NCBI RefSeq assembly: GCF_003007735.2
Contig: NZ_PXNQ02000001.1
Location: 1 to 64,000 of the forward strand
Length of the DNA: 64,000 bases
Source of the DNA: Paracoccus methylarcula
GTDB lineage: Bacteria; Pseudomonadota; Alphaproteobacteria; Rhodobacterales; Rhodobacteraceae
Reading direction: 5' to 3'
Part shown: positions 34,696 to 45,043 of the stretch, one piece after another
Layout of the letters: every line of letters starts with the position of its first letter
Numbering within the stretch: position 1 is the stretch's first letter
Program-made: the position numbers and the translations under genes
The notes under the pieces: model-generated
Told to the model about the DNA's origin: nothing
What the model saw: only the letters and a program-made list of their open reading frames with translations
The model's database searches: none

Positions 34696-36162
34696 ATGCA
34701 GAAATTCCAGCAGTATATCGGCGGCGAGTTTTCCGGCGGCGGCGCCCAGTTCGAAAGCATTGATCCCGCGACAGGGCGCCCGTGGGCGCTGATGCCGGAG
34801 GCCCGTGTTGATGACGTGAACCGCGCGGTCGAGGCGGCGGAGCATGCCCTGTTCTCACCCGAATGGTCGGGAATGGCGGCAAGTCAGCGTGGCAGGTTGC
34901 TGTATCGTCTGGCGGAACTGGTGGCCGAGAATGCCGGGCGACTGGCAGAGCTTGAAACCCGCGACACCGGCAAGATCATTCGCGAGACCAGTGCCCAGAT
35001 TGCTTATGTCGCGGAATATTACCGCTATTATGCCGGTCTCGCCGACAAGATCGAAGGGGCGCATCTGCCCGTGGACAAACCCGACATGGAGGTCTGGCTG
35101 CGCCGCGAACCGATTGGTGTTGTTGCCGCCATTGTGCCGTGGAATTCGCAGCTATTTCTTTCCGCCGTGAAGATCGGCCCGGCATTGGCCGCGGGATGCA
35201 CCGTGGTGCTGAAAGCCTCGGAGGACGCTCCAGCGCCAATGCTGGAATTTGCCCGCATCTTCGATCAGGCGGGATTTCCCAAGGGGGTGCTCAATGTCAT
35301 CACCGGCTTCGGTGATCAATGTGGTTCGGTGCTGACCAGTCATCCCAAGGTGAACCATGTCGCCTTTACCGGCGGACCCTCGACCGCCCGCCATATCGTG
35401 AGAAATTCGGCGGAAAACCTTGCTTCGACCTCGCTGGAACTGGGCGGGAAGTCGCCCTTCATCGTCTTCGAGGATGCCGATCTGGAAAGCGCCGTGAACG
35501 CCCAGATCGCGGGCATCTTCGCGGCGACCGGGCAAAGCTGTGTCGCGGGGTCGCGCCTCGTGGTGCAGAATTCGATCAAGGAAGAATTCCTGGCCCGGTT
35601 GAAGGAAAAAGCTGAAAAGATCGTGATCGGTGCGCCGGATGATATGGCGACCGAGATCGGCCCGCTTTGCACGCAGCGTCAACGCGATCATGCTGCGGAA
35701 CTGATCGCGGCATCGGTGAGGCAAGGTGCCCGGATCGTGGCCGGTGGGGTGGTATCGGAGGGCGAGGGATTTTATTTCCCGCCGACGATTCTGGATTGCT
35801 CGGATGCCCCCGAAACGCCCGCCGTGACCTGCGAGTTCTTTGCGCCCATTCTCTCGGTTCTCGGATTCGATACCGAGGCCGAGGCGCTCGAGATTGCCAA
35901 CAACACCGAATTCGGGCTGGCCTCGGGTTTATTCACCCGCGATCTGGCCCGCGCGCATCGGATGATCCGGGGCATTCGCGCAGGTATCGTCTGGGTCAAC
36001 ACCTATCGCGCAGTAAGTCCCATCGTCCCCTTCGGTGGGCACGGCCTGTCCGGGCATGGCCGCGAAGGTGGTTTGCAGGCGGCACTCGATTACACCCGCG
36101 TCAAATCCGTCTGGCTGCGGACCAGCGACGAGCCGATCCCGGATCCATTCATCATGCGCTGA
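34696..36162 (+). CDS. Aldehyde dehydrogenase (TgnC-like candidate)
   Basis: This 488-residue NAD(P)-dependent aldehyde dehydrogenase has PWNSQLFLSAVKIGPALAAG, the catalytic glutamate in LELGGKSP and the catalytic cysteine in GQSCVAGSR. It starts nine bases after the monooxygenase stop with AGGAGG upstream. In the proposed pathway it oxidises the ring-opened aldehyde (or its hydroxylactone form) to the acid. General ALDH features alone do not fix the substrate. Confidence 0.9.
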   Translation: MQKFQQYIGGEFSGGGAQFESIDPATGRPWALMPEARVDDVNRAVEAAEHALFSPEWSGMAASQRGRLLYRLAELVAENAGRLAELETRDTGKIIRETSAQIAYVAEYYRYYAGLADKIEGAHLPVDKPDMEVWLRREPIGVVAAIVPWNSQLFLSAVKIGPALAAGCTVVLKASEDAPAPMLEFARIFDQAGFPKGVLNVITGFGDQCGSVLTSHPKVNHVAFTGGPSTARHIVRNSAENLASTSLELGGKSPFIVFEDADLESAVNAQIAGIFAATGQSCVAGSRLVVQNSIKEEFLARLKEKAEKIVIGAPDDMATEIGPLCTQRQRDHAAELIAASVRQGARIVAGGVVSEGEGFYFPPTILDCSDAPETPAVTCEFFAPILSVLGFDTEAEALEIANNTEFGLASGLFTRDLARAHRMIRGIRAGIVWVNTYRAVSPIVPFGGHGLSGHGREGGLQAALDYTRVKSVWLRTSDEPIPDPFIMR

Positions 36163-36234
36163 ACCTCACCGCGTCCACGGCCGTGGTCCGGCGCCTCCCG
36201 CACCGTGCCCGGTCCCATAACAGGGAGACAAGAA

Positions 36235-37905
36235 ATGGCACAGGACACCGGGGCTCCGCCCGAAGACCGGATGGTTTCGGACAAGGGACCCTTCAAAGGC
36301 TTGCACAATGGCATGAGCATCGCATCCAAGGCGATGGTCGCGGCATTCGTCGTTTTCACCGTCCTCAATGTCGAACTGGCGGGAAAGCTTTACGGCTCGA
36401 TCCGCTCCTGGGTCGAGAGCGCGCTAAGTTGGTATTATATCAGTTCGGTTGTCGTGCTGTTCTTCGTCTGCCTGTTCCTGATGTTCAGCCGCTTTGGCTC
36501 GATCCGGCTGGGCGATGACGACAGCCGCCCCGAGTTCAGCAATTTTTCATGGTTCGCGATGCTGTTTTCCGCCTCGGTGTCGATCGGCATCATGTTCTTC
36601 GGCGTGGCCGAGCCACTGTTCTATTTCGACAATTCGGCAGGTTGGGGCTATCCCAACAATCCCTTCGCGGACAGGCTTGGCCATACCGGGCTGACACCCG
36701 AGCGCGCGGTTGACGCGGTAAGGGTAACCAATTTCCACTGGGGTCTGCATGGCTGGGCGATCTATACGATCACCGGGCTGTGTCTGGGCTACTTCGCCTT
36801 TCGCAAGAAACTGCCGCTGACCTTCCGCTCTGCGCTCTACCCGATCCTTGGAGACCGGATCTATGGCCCGGCCGGACATGCGGTGGATCTGCTGGCGATT
36901 TTCGGCACCGTTTTCGGTATCGCGACCTCTCTGGGCCTGGGTGCAACCCAGATGGCGCAGGGCATGAACGTGCTGTTTGGTGTCGATTCGGGAATCCTGA
37001 CACAGGTCCTGCTGGTCCTGGGAGTTTCCGTCGTGGCCACCCTGAGCGCGGTGTCCGGCATCGGTCGTGGCGTCAAGATCCTGTCGGAATGGAACATCAT
37101 CCTGACCATCGTGCTGATCCTGTTCTTCCTGTTCGCAGGACCCACGCAATGGCTTGTCGGGTTCTTCCTGAACTCTCTAGGAGCCTATGTGACGCATTTC
37201 GTGCCGATGGGGTTCTGGACCGCTTCCGAGCCCGGCGATGTCGCATGGCAGGGGGGCTGGACCATCTTCTACTGGGGATGGTGGCTGAGCTGGGCGCCTT
37301 TCGTCGGCATGTTCATCGCCCGGATCTCGAAGGGGCGTACCATCCGCGAGTTCATGTTCGGCGCTATGCTGGTCCCAACCGCGATGGCCTTCATCTGGAT
37401 ATCGATCTTCGGCGGCAACGCGCTGCATATCGAGATGAATGCGGTAGATGGCGTCGGTTCTGCCGGGTTGATCGAGATGGTCAACAACTGGAACCTGGGT
37501 GGCACGCTGTTCGGGACCATCGATGGGCTGGCGGGCGGAGGAGCCCTGACATGGATCATATCCGCGCTTGCGACCTTCCTGCTGGCAACATGGTTCATCA
37601 CCAGCTCGGATTCCGGAACGCTCGTTGTGACGACGATACTTTCCATGGGCAATCCGCATCCGCCAAAGCGGTACCGCATCATCTGGGGAGGGGCGCAGGC
37701 ACTTGTCGCTGCCGTACTGCTGATGGCCGGCGGATTGGGAGCGTTGCAAACGGCATCCATTGCCGCAGCTTTGCCAACATCGATCCTCGTTGTGCTTATG
37801 GCCGTCGGGGTTCTGAAATCATTGATGGAAGATCCGCGTGCCGAGATCGCTCATGGTGGTTTTGCCCCGGATGGTACGGTGCTTGATGACGATCTGCGTG
37901 GTTGA
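36235..37905 (+). CDS. BCCT-family betaine/carnitine/choline transporter
   Basis: This 556-residue, 12-helix transporter has the BCCT signature GWTIFYWGWWLSWAPFVGMF, with the conserved tryptophans that cage quaternary ammonium groups, and SASVSIGIMFFGVAEPL in an early helix. It imports trimethylammonium-type or betaine-like solutes driven by Na+ or H+. Start 36235 has GGGAGA upstream. Being inside an N-heterocycle catabolic operon, it suggests the substrate is a betaine such as trigonelline. A terminator hairpin follows at 37926. Confidence 0.93.
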   Translation: MAQDTGAPPEDRMVSDKGPFKGLHNGMSIASKAMVAAFVVFTVLNVELAGKLYGSIRSWVESALSWYYISSVVVLFFVCLFLMFSRFGSIRLGDDDSRPEFSNFSWFAMLFSASVSIGIMFFGVAEPLFYFDNSAGWGYPNNPFADRLGHTGLTPERAVDAVRVTNFHWGLHGWAIYTITGLCLGYFAFRKKLPLTFRSALYPILGDRIYGPAGHAVDLLAIFGTVFGIATSLGLGATQMAQGMNVLFGVDSGILTQVLLVLGVSVVATLSAVSGIGRGVKILSEWNIILTIVLILFFLFAGPTQWLVGFFLNSLGAYVTHFVPMGFWTASEPGDVAWQGGWTIFYWGWWLSWAPFVGMFIARISKGRTIREFMFGAMLVPTAMAFIWISIFGGNALHIEMNAVDGVGSAGLIEMVNNWNLGGTLFGTIDGLAGGGALTWIISALATFLLATWFITSSDSGTLVVTTILSMGNPHPPKRYRIIWGGAQALVAAVLLMAGGLGALQTASIAAALPTSILVVLMAVGVLKSLMEDPRAEIAHGGFAPDGTVLDDDLRG

Positions 37906-37925
37906 AACACTTTGAAAACGACATG

Positions 37926-37953
37926 CAAGGGCGGATCGCTTCCGCCCTTGTTT
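37926..37953 (+). terminator. Intrinsic terminator after the BCCT gene
   Basis: CAAGGGCGGA pairs with TCCGCCCTTG (10-bp stem, 5-base loop TCGCT), followed by TTT. It lies 20 bases after the BCCT stop. It should end or attenuate transcription before the downstream dehydrogenase gene. Confidence 0.7.
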
Positions 37954-37974
37954 CATGCCTTCCGGAGAAAGCAA

Positions 37975-39423
37975 ATGCTGCACCTGTCCCGTGCCGATCT
38001 GCTGATCGATGACGCCTTTATCGCAGGCGAATGGATCAGCTTGTCAAATCGCTTTGCCGTAACGAATCCTTCGACCGGAGAGGTGCTAGCGGATGTGGCC
38101 GATTGCACCAGGGAGCATGCTCGGCATGCAATTGACGTGGCCGCTGCGGCACAAAAGGAATGGGCCGCTCGGACCGGCAAGGAGCGGGCAGACATTTTGC
38201 GCCGCTGGTTCGATCTGTTGATTGCTCACGCCGACGATCTCGCGGCAATTCTGACTGCAGAGATGGGAAAGCCCCTGCCTGAAGCCAAGGGCGAAGTTCT
38301 TTACGGCGCCAACTTCATCGAATGGTTCGCGGAGGAGGCAAAGCGCGTTTACGGTGAAACAATCCCCGGACACCAGCGTGACAAGCGCATCATGGTTATC
38401 AGGCAGCCAGTTGGCGTTGTCGGGGCCATCACACCCTGGAACTTTCCAAATGCCATGATAGCCCGAAAGGCTGCGCCCGCTTTGGCCGCAGGTTGTGCCA
38501 TGGTGGTGAAACCGGCAGCAGAGACGCCGCTTTCGGCACTGGCACTGGCCAAGCTTGGACAGGAAGCCGGGCTTCCTTCCGGCATTCTTTCGGTATTACC
38601 CGCAACGGACAGCGCCGGTATCGGATTGGAGTTCAGCGAAAACCCCTCGGTGCGCAAGATCAGTTTTACCGGCTCGACAAATGTCGGCCGCATTCTGATG
38701 CGTCAGGGGGCGGATCAGATCAAGAAGCTTTCCCTGGAACTGGGCGGGAATGCGCCATTCATCGTGTTTGACGATGCGGATTTGGATGCGGCAGTTGAGG
38801 GAGCGATCCTGTCCAAGTTCCGCAATGCCGGCCAGACCTGCGTCTGCACCAACCGGATTTACGTGCAGGACACGATCTACGAAGCCTTCATCGACAGGTT
38901 GGCTGCCGCAGTGGGGGCGCTTTCGGTTGGTGACGGTTTTGCCGAAGGCACCGCGATTGGGCCGCTCATCAGCGATACCGCCATGGACAAGGTTTGCCAT
39001 CATATCGCTGATGCCGTGTCCAAGGGCGCAAAGGCAATTACTGGCGGTAACCCGCATGCACTTGGTGGAACCTTCTTTCAACCCACCGTGCTGCGAGATG
39101 TTACCACCGATATGATGGTTGCCCGCGAGGAAACTTTCGGCCCTCTCGCTCCGGTGTTTCGCTTCTCTACCGAGGAAGAGGTGCTGGCTGCGGCGAATGA
39201 CACGGAATTCGGACTGGCGTCCTATTTCTATAGCCGGGATCTGTCTCGTATCTGGCGAATGATGGAAGGGCTCGAATACGGCATGGTGGGAGTCAATACC
39301 GGGCTGATTTCGACAGAGGTCGCGCCTTTTGGCGGGATCAAGCAATCCGGCCTTGGGCGTGAGGGATCGCGTCATGGTATTGAGGACTATGTCGAGCTCA
39401 AATATTGCTGCCTATCTGTCTGA
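37975..39423 (+). CDS. Succinate-semialdehyde dehydrogenase-type ALDH (TgnE-like candidate)
   Basis: This 482-residue dehydrogenase is close to Gab[34 protein letters not shown], the catalytic glutamate in LELGGNAP, the catalytic cysteine in [13 protein letters not shown], and [15 protein letters not shown] near the end. Start 37975 has GGAGAAAG upstream. It would oxidise succinate semialdehyde to succinate, the last step of the proposed trigonelline pathway. It sits after a terminator, so it may also have its own promoter. Confidence 0.88.
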   Translation: MLHLSRADLLIDDAFIAGEWISLSNRFAVTNPSTGEVLADVADCTREHARHAIDVAAAAQKEWAARTGKERADILRRWFDLLIAHADDLAAILTAEMGKPLPEAKGEVLYGANFIEWFAEEAKRVYGETIPGHQRDKRIMVIRQPVGVVGAITPWNFPNAMIARKAAPALAAGCAMVVKPAAETPLSALALAKLGQEAGLPSGILSVLPATDSAGIGLEFSENPSVRKISFTGSTNVGRILMRQGADQIKKLSLELGGNAPFIVFDDADLDAAVEGAILSKFRNAGQTCVCTNRIYVQDTIYEAFIDRLAAAVGALSVGDGFAEGTAIGPLISDTAMDKVCHHIADAVSKGAKAITGGNPHALGGTFFQPTVLRDVTTDMMVAREETFGPLAPVFRFSTEEEVLAAANDTEFGLASYFYSRDLSRIWRMMEGLEYGMVGVNTGLISTEVAPFGGIKQSGLGREGSRHGIEDYVELKYCCLSV

Positions 39424-39565
39424 GGGCAGAAATTATGCTCTGGATACTGGCCCTGCGGATAAAAACTGCCCGAGATCGCATGGACACGACATTTTGTCAT
39501 GGATGTGCAGAAGAATATCGACCGCCATTTTCCAATCACATCACCAACCCGAGAAGGGATATCCC

Positions 39566-40003
39566 ATGTCTGACATTCCGGAAGTCGGCTCCAGCCAGGA
39601 TCGAGAAGAAGCACAGGAATATATCGACAAGATTGCCCAAGCCCGCGGATATGTGCTGCCATATCACAAGCTGATGGCAAATGCCGATCTGCCGGTGCTG
39701 AAGGCCGCAAACAACCTTGTGGCCGCAGCCTATACGGATCAGCGTCATCTGAGCAGGGCTACGAAAGAGTTGATTTTTGTCAATAGCCTGACCGCTCTAC
39801 GCGCACCCAAGGGGCAAATCGCAAGCCATATACGTGTGGCTCTGGATCTGGGTGTTTCGCCGATAGAGATTCTTGAGGCCATAGAGATCGTTTTGCCGGA
39901 AGCTGGCATCGTCGCGTTTCAGCATGGGTTCGAGGTTTGGGCGGAAATCGTGGGGGCGGAAGCCATTGAGCCGACAGTCTCAGTTCATGACACAGCAGAA
40001 TAG
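39566..40003 (+). CDS. Carboxymuconolactone decarboxylase-family protein
   Basis: This 145-residue all-helical protein has HLSRATKELIFVNSLTALRA and IASHIRVALDLGVSPIEILE, the core of the CMD fold. The AhpD-type CxxC pair is absent, so peroxidase activity is unlikely and it fits the decarboxylase-like branch. The upstream gap of 142 bases is empty. Its role in the catabolic cluster is unknown; it could be an accessory of the pathway. The stop comes just before an IS3 remnant. Confidence 0.8.
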   Translation: MSDIPEVGSSQDREEAQEYIDKIAQARGYVLPYHKLMANADLPVLKAANNLVAAAYTDQRHLSRATKELIFVNSLTALRAPKGQIASHIRVALDLGVSPIEILEAIEIVLPEAGIVAFQHGFEVWAEIVGAEAIEPTVSVHDTAE

Positions 40004-40504
40004 ATTGCGGCTGGTCTTGGGCACATTGTTTCGACGCCGATAGGCACAAAAAATTCTTGAGATTCCAGGTGCGGAGAGGGGATGGCTTCTCGCCTTAGGC
40101 AAGCTGATGGTGCGTGCGTCCCGGGACCGATGCTTCCCTACTGGATTGGTCCACCGTTATGTTTAGGAAAGCGGAGGACCAGAGATGGCGAACAAGCGTT
40201 ACAAGCCCGAAGAAATTGTCACCAAGTTGCGGCAGGTTGAGGTCCTTGTCGGCCAACCCACGCCGATTGGCGTAAATGGCAACCGGACTCCAGGTGTCGC
40301 TGGATGAAAACTCAGGGGCAGGTCAGCGCGAATCACGTAAGGCGCTGGTTTTAAAAATTATAGGGACTATCCCTGCTGGTGGATCGATGTTCCTTCGAAC
40401 GCGCCGACACGGCATGTGACCGGGCTTTGCTGTGCAGCGATAAGTGACAAGCGCCGGCCACGCTACAGGCACAACGCTTGCCACAATTGTCCCCCGATCT
40501 GTCA
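40004..40504. other. 500-base gap with IS debris
   Basis: Apart from the short IS3 OrfA remnant at 40184-40255, nothing is recognised. The gap separates the forward catabolic operon from the convergent sugar operon; no clear terminator was found. Confidence 0.45.
40184..40255 (+). pseudogene. IS3-family OrfA, N-terminal remnant
   Basis: MANKRYKPEEIVTKLRQVEV followed by LVGQ is the typical start of IS3 (IS407-like group) OrfA, with GGAGGACC upstream of the ATG. Resemblance ends after about 24 codons. Neither OrfB nor the right end is present. Confidence 0.65.
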
Positions 40505-41359
40505 TCAGATCAGGCCGTATTGCCTTGCCTTCATCTTCAGAAAGCTCAGGCCATCGGTGAGCACCTCTTCACGCGAGGGCGCAACCTCGCGCCAGACCGA
40601 CAGGCCTGCGGCGATCTGCGGTGGGACGGTGATGAAGCTTTCCATCGCCATACCACCCTTGAACTGAATGGCCGCCAACGCGCTGAAAACCTCATCCCAC
40701 TGGATCGTGTCCATGCCCGGTGTGCCGCGATCCGAGGCCGAGAGATGGATGTATTTCAGATGTTCGCGCGCGCGCAGGATGCCGTTCGCCAGCCCCTTTT
40801 CTTCGATATTCATGTGATAGGTGTCGAGATGGACAAAGATATTGTCCGCCCCGATCCTTTCGCACAGCCGCACCGCCTGATCGGCCGAATTCAGCAGGTG
40901 ATTTTCATAGCGGTTCACGGCCTCCAGCCCGTAATCCAGCCCCTTCGTGCGCGCATAGGCGGCGGCCTTTTCGACGACGCGGGCGGTCATGTCGTATTCT
41001 TCCTCGGTCGGGCGGGTCCCGGTCCGCTGGCCGATACCGCCATAGATCACCCCACTCAACGCCTTTGCTCCGATCGCCTCGGTGACATCCAGCGCCTTTT
41101 TCAGGAAATCCAGCGCCCCCTCGGGGTTATTGGTGGGCAGCTTGTCCAACGGCAGCCCCAGCGAGGCGACGCAATCAACCTCATGCTTTTCCAGCAGGCC
41201 GCGCGTATGGGCGATGTCGAGATGCTCTGGATCCAGCATGGTGATTTCGAGAAAATCGATGTCGTATTTCACTGCCTCGGGGATGGCGAATTCCGCCGCC
41301 TCGCGGTTCCATTCCATCGCCCACATCGCGGTATGCACACCAAAGCCGCTGACACTCAT
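40505..41359 (-). CDS. Sugar epimerase of the D-psicose/D-tagatose 3-epimerase type
   Basis: This 284-residue TIM-barrel enzyme carries the four metal/catalytic residues of ketose 3-epimerases: glutamate in GLEAVNRYENH, aspartate and histidine in HLDTYHMNIEE, histidine in YIHLSASDRG, glutamate in MAMESF. It should interconvert ketohexoses (or L-ribulose types) at C3. Start 41359 follows the usual N-terminus; upstream codons are possible. It is the last gene of the ABC importer operon, so it probably processes the imported sugar. Confidence 0.85.
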   Translation of the reverse strand: MSVSGFGVHTAMWAMEWNREAAEFAIPEAVKYDIDFLEITMLDPEHLDIAHTRGLLEKHEVDCVASLGLPLDKLPTNNPEGALDFLKKALDVTEAIGAKALSGVIYGGIGQRTGTRPTEEEYDMTARVVEKAAAYARTKGLDYGLEAVNRYENHLLNSADQAVRLCERIGADNIFVHLDTYHMNIEEKGLANGILRAREHLKYIHLSASDRGTPGMDTIQWDEVFSALAAIQFKGGMAMESFITVPPQIAAGLSVWREVAPSREEVLTDGLSFLKMKARQYGLI

Positions 41360-41390
41360 ATTTCTGTTCCTTGTCATGAGAGGGAAGGGA

Positions 41391-42407
41391 TCAGGTGCGT
41401 CCGATCCGGATCGCGAACCTGCTCCAGACGAAGCGGGCCACCATCACCATGATGAGAATGCCGCCCCAAAGCGCGGTCGCGAGATGCTGATTTGTGCCCA
41501 GCAGGTTCAGGCCCGAGCCGATCACCTGCAGGATCACAAGCGCGAGGATTACCGGCGCGACGCGGCCGAAACCGCCGAACGGGTCCACCCGGCCCAGAAA
41601 GCAGGCCAGAACGGTGATCAGCAGATAAGCCTCGCCATGGCCCACCCGGACCGAGTTGAAGCGGCTGGCCATCACGATGCCGGCCACAGCGCACATGATG
41701 CCCGACAGCACATAAACCATGGTCAGCGCCCATTTGGTGTTGATGCCGGAATAGCGCGTCGCCTCGGTGTTCGAGCCGATCTGGTAGATGCAGAACCCAA
41801 GTCGGGTCCGGTTCAGGATCACCGTCCAGATCAGGGCACAAATCGCGAAGATCAGCAATGGGACCGGGATGCCGGCGATCTGGCCCTGACCCAGCCAGAC
41901 CAGTTCCGGCGGAAAGCCCGAGATGCTGCCGCCACGGGTCAGGAATTCGCCCAGCCCGCGCAGGAAGATCATCATCGCCAGCGAGGCGAGGATGGGATGC
42001 GCGCCGGTATAGGCGACCACCGCCCCCAGCAGCCAGCCGATGGCTGCGCCGCTGGCAAGCGCCAGCAGGATGGCTATCAGCAGCACCCCCGGCCCGGCCT
42101 CTGCGCCGCCGCCCCATATCAGCACCCAGGCCAGCACGAGACCCGAGATATTCGCCGAGAAGGTGGTAGCAAGGTTAAGCCCACCCGACAGGATCGGGAT
42201 CAGCATGGCCAGCGTCAACAGCCCCATTTCCGGCAGCTGATAAGCGATCGACGAAAAGGTCGCCCCGGTCAGGAAGCGGTCGCTGATCGCCGAAAACAGC
42301 GCGATCAGTGCCAGCAGAACGCCGATCAGGGCAAGGTTTTCGCGCGCCGCCGGAACCGAGGCTTTACCTGCCCCGCCCGCGGTCATTTTGGCAAGAAGGT
42401 CCCTCAT
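41391..42407 (-). CDS. Sugar ABC transporter permease (RbsC-like), second
   Basis: The 338-residue permease has about nine hydrophobic segments and the pattern of the ribose/xylose importer family (GGLNLATTFSANISGLVLAW, GAVVAYTGAHPILASLAMM, NTEATRYSGIN). It overlaps the first permease gene by four bases. Two different permease genes in one operon suggest a heterodimer in the inner membrane, fed by the binding protein at 45044-46047. Confidence 0.88.
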   Translation of the reverse strand: MRDLLAKMTAGGAGKASVPAARENLALIGVLLALIALFSAISDRFLTGATFSSIAYQLPEMGLLTLAMLIPILSGGLNLATTFSANISGLVLAWVLIWGGGAEAGPGVLLIAILLALASGAAIGWLLGAVVAYTGAHPILASLAMMIFLRGLGEFLTRGGSISGFPPELVWLGQGQIAGIPVPLLIFAICALIWTVILNRTRLGFCIYQIGSNTEATRYSGINTKWALTMVYVLSGIMCAVAGIVMASRFNSVRVGHGEAYLLITVLACFLGRVDPFGGFGRVAPVILALVILQVIGSGLNLLGTNQHLATALWGGILIMVMVARFVWSRFAIRIGRT

Positions 42408-43428
42408 TTGCGGGCTCCGTCGGTCAGGTTATGGGGCGGGCGGGGGCGGCGCAGCCGCTCGGACAGGAAGCCGAGCGTTTCGCCGGACATGCTGATCGCC
42501 ACGAGGATGATGAACCCCACGATCATGCGGAACGCATAGGGCGAGACGCCCAGCAGGTTCAATCCGTTCTGGGTGACGGCGACAAGCGCGAGGCCAAGGA
42601 TCGCCCCCAGCAGAGTACCGCGCCCGCCGCCCAGCCGGGCGCGCCCAGAACGACGGCGGCCAGCACCTCCAGTTCGCGGCCGTAAAGGGCGTTCGGCACC
42701 ACCTCTTGCGCGTGATGCGCCTGCATCAGCCCGGCGATCCCGGCGCAGGCTCCCAGCCAACCATAGGCGAGGTAATGCATCGCGCCGATATTGATGCCGA
42801 GACGCCGGGCGCCTTCGACATTGTCGCCCATGGCGAAAAGCTGGCGGCCATAGCTCAGCTTGCGCAGCAGGAACCAGGTTGCCAAGACCACCACGGCCAT
42901 GACCAGAACCGGCAGCGTGATCTCGGCCCAGCCGGCCGCGGTTTCATGTTCGAACAGGATCACCCGCCGCGTCATCCAGTCGGGCAGCAAATAGATCGAC
43001 ACCCCGCCAGAGAAGAACATCAGCAGGCCGAAGAACAGGTTGAAGGTGGCGATGGTCACCACGATCGAGATCAGCCGGAACCGATAGATCAGCGTCGCAT
43101 TGATCGCCCCCAGGCAGAAACCGAGAAAGGCCGACAGGATAAAGCCAAGCGCCCAGTTCCCGCCGCCGATCTGCATCAGCAGCGTAACCGCCAGATATTG
43201 CACGACCGAGGCGCCGACCGCGAACGAAATGTCGATTCCGCCGGCGACCAGTACCACAAGCAGGCCGGCCGCGAAGATGACGTTGACCGCCGAATAGTTC
43301 AGCAGATCGAAGGCGTTGACGAGGGTGAAGAACGTGTCCGTCGTCAGCGCAAGCCCCGCGCAGATGCAGGCGATGACGATGATCAGCCAGCGTTCGGTGG
43401 GGCCGATAAAGGAAAGCAGCTTAGGCAT
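42404..43428 (-). pseudogene. Sugar ABC transporter permease (RbsC-like), first, frameshifted
   Basis: From ATG 43428 (AGAGG upstream, overlap of eight bases with the ATPase stop) the permease reads well through VAGGIDISFAVGASVVQYLA and GDNVEGARRLGINIG to VLAAVVLGA near 42630. It then loses frame; the frame one over continues RLGGGRGTLLGAILGLALVA to 42404. The break lies in a GGCGCGCC tract, and adding one G restores the common GGARLGGGRG motif. The permease is probably intact in the cell. Confidence 0.85.
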
Positions 43429-44931
43429 GGACGGCCTCTTCGACATGGTCGAGTGTGGTGCGGGCGGGAACGAATTCCTCGATCAGGCGCCCGTCGCGCA
43501 TGTGCAGGATCCGGTCCGCGTTGAAATAGACCTCCGGCGCCTCGTCCGAGATCAGCAGGATCGCCAGCCCCTCTTTGGCAAGCTGGTCGATGACGGCGAA
43601 GATCCCGGCGCGGGCGCGACATCGACACCGACGGTCGGGCTGTCGAGGATCAGCAGCCGCGGTTCGGTCGCCAGCCATTTCGACAGCACGATGCGCTGCT
43701 GATTGCCGCCCGACAGGGTTGAGACGGGATCTTCCGGCGCCCCGACCTTGACCCGAAGCCGCTGGATCCAGTGATCCACGAGGCGTTGTTTTTTCGTCGG
43801 GGACAGAAGCTTGCCGGCCCCCAGCAGCCGGTCCAGCACCGTCACGACGGTGTTGTCGGCGATGGATTGCGGCTGGACCAACCCCAGCGACAGCCGGTCT
43901 TCGGACACATAGGCGATGCCCGCGCGGATGGCGTCGCGGTTCGACCGCATCCGCAACGGCGCGCCCTGCCAGGTGATGCGCCCCGCATCGGGCCGGGTCA
44001 TGCCGAACAGCGACAGCGCCAGTTCCGTCCGCCCGGATCCGAGCCGCCCGGTCAGGCCGACGATCTCTCCCGGTGCGATGGCAAAACTGACATCTTCATA
44101 TTCGCCGCTGCGCGACAGGTTCTCGACCGACAGGATCGGGGAGGGCTCCTCCGTCTTTTCGGGTCGAGCGGCATAGTCGAAATTGCTGCCGGTCATCAAT
44201 TCGGTCAGCCGCGCCTGTGTCATCCCCTTAGTCGGATAAGTGCCGACATAGCGGCCATCGCGCAGCACGGTCACGCGCGACGAGATGTCCAGCACCTCTT
44301 TCAGCCGGTGCGAGACAAAGACCACGGCAATATTCTGTTCGCTCAGCCGCCGTACGATCTCGATCAGCGCGTCGGTTTCCTTCTGCGACAGGCTGGCGGT
44401 GGGTTCGTCCATGAAGACCAATCTCGCATCGGCGACAAGAGCGCGGGCAATGGCGACCAGCTGGCGATTGGCGATGGAGAGGCTGCGGACAGGCGCATCA
44501 AGCGGAATGTTCACGCCCAGACGGTCGAGGATCGCCCCCGCCTCGGCCCGCATGGCGCGGTTGTCGACCAATGCGGGTCGGGCGCCCAGATTGCGCTCGA
44601 AGGCGATGTTCTCGGCGACCGACATTTCCGGGAACAGCGCCAAATCCTGCCAGATGACCTGAATCCCCAGCGCGCGCGCCTTGGCTGGGTCGAGGCCGGT
44701 CATATCGGTGCCGTCCCATTCCATGACCGCGCCCGCCTCGGGCCGGTGCACGCCGCTGATTGTCTTGATCAGCGTCGATTTTCCGCAGCCGTTTTCACCG
44801 GCAAGGCACAGCACCTCGCCGGGATAGATATTGAAGGTGATGTCATCCAGCGCCTGAACGCCACCAAACCTTTTGGATACATGTTCGAGCCGCAGAAGAT
44901 AGGCGCCGTTGCCGGTCGCGGTGTTGGTCAT
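43421..44931 (-). pseudogene. Sugar ABC transporter ATPase (RbsA-like, two ATPase domains), frameshifted
   Basis: The protein has about 503 residues from ATG 44931 (GGAGAA upstream). The first domain has Walker A GENGCGKST and MDEPTASL; the second has the degenerate GRLGSGRTE and LSGGNQQRIVLSKWLA, as in RbsA/XylG. At DSPTVGVDV (about 43620) the frame is lost and resumes one over as ARAGIFAVIDQLAKEGLAIL to the stop at 43421. A missing G in GTCGGCGCC would explain it. The open frame that seems to fuse it to the binding protein gene is an artefact of the second frameshift upstream. Confidence 0.88.
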
Positions 44932-44998
44932 GACAGGATTCTCCTCGCGCGGCCCGGAGGAACCGGCGTCGATGTTGTGCTGGAGAGAATGAGGAGAT

Positions 44999-45025
44999 GG
45001 GGCTGGCGGGGAGGGCGCCAGCCCC
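44999..45025. promoter_or_regulatory. Intercistronic hairpin between binding protein and ATPase genes
   Basis: GGGGCTGGCG and CGCCAGCCCC form a perfect 10-bp stem with a 7-base loop, starting 19 bases after the binding-protein stop (minus strand). Such hairpins often protect the upstream mRNA so the binding protein outnumbers the membrane parts. There is no T-run. Confidence 0.6.
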
Positions 45026-45043
45026 TCCCGGGGCCGTCCTGTT

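Noticed and set aside
39387..39710. Minus-strand frame covering the gap before the CMD gene
   Set aside because: It is antisense to the real CMD start and its ribosome binding region and has no family resemblance.
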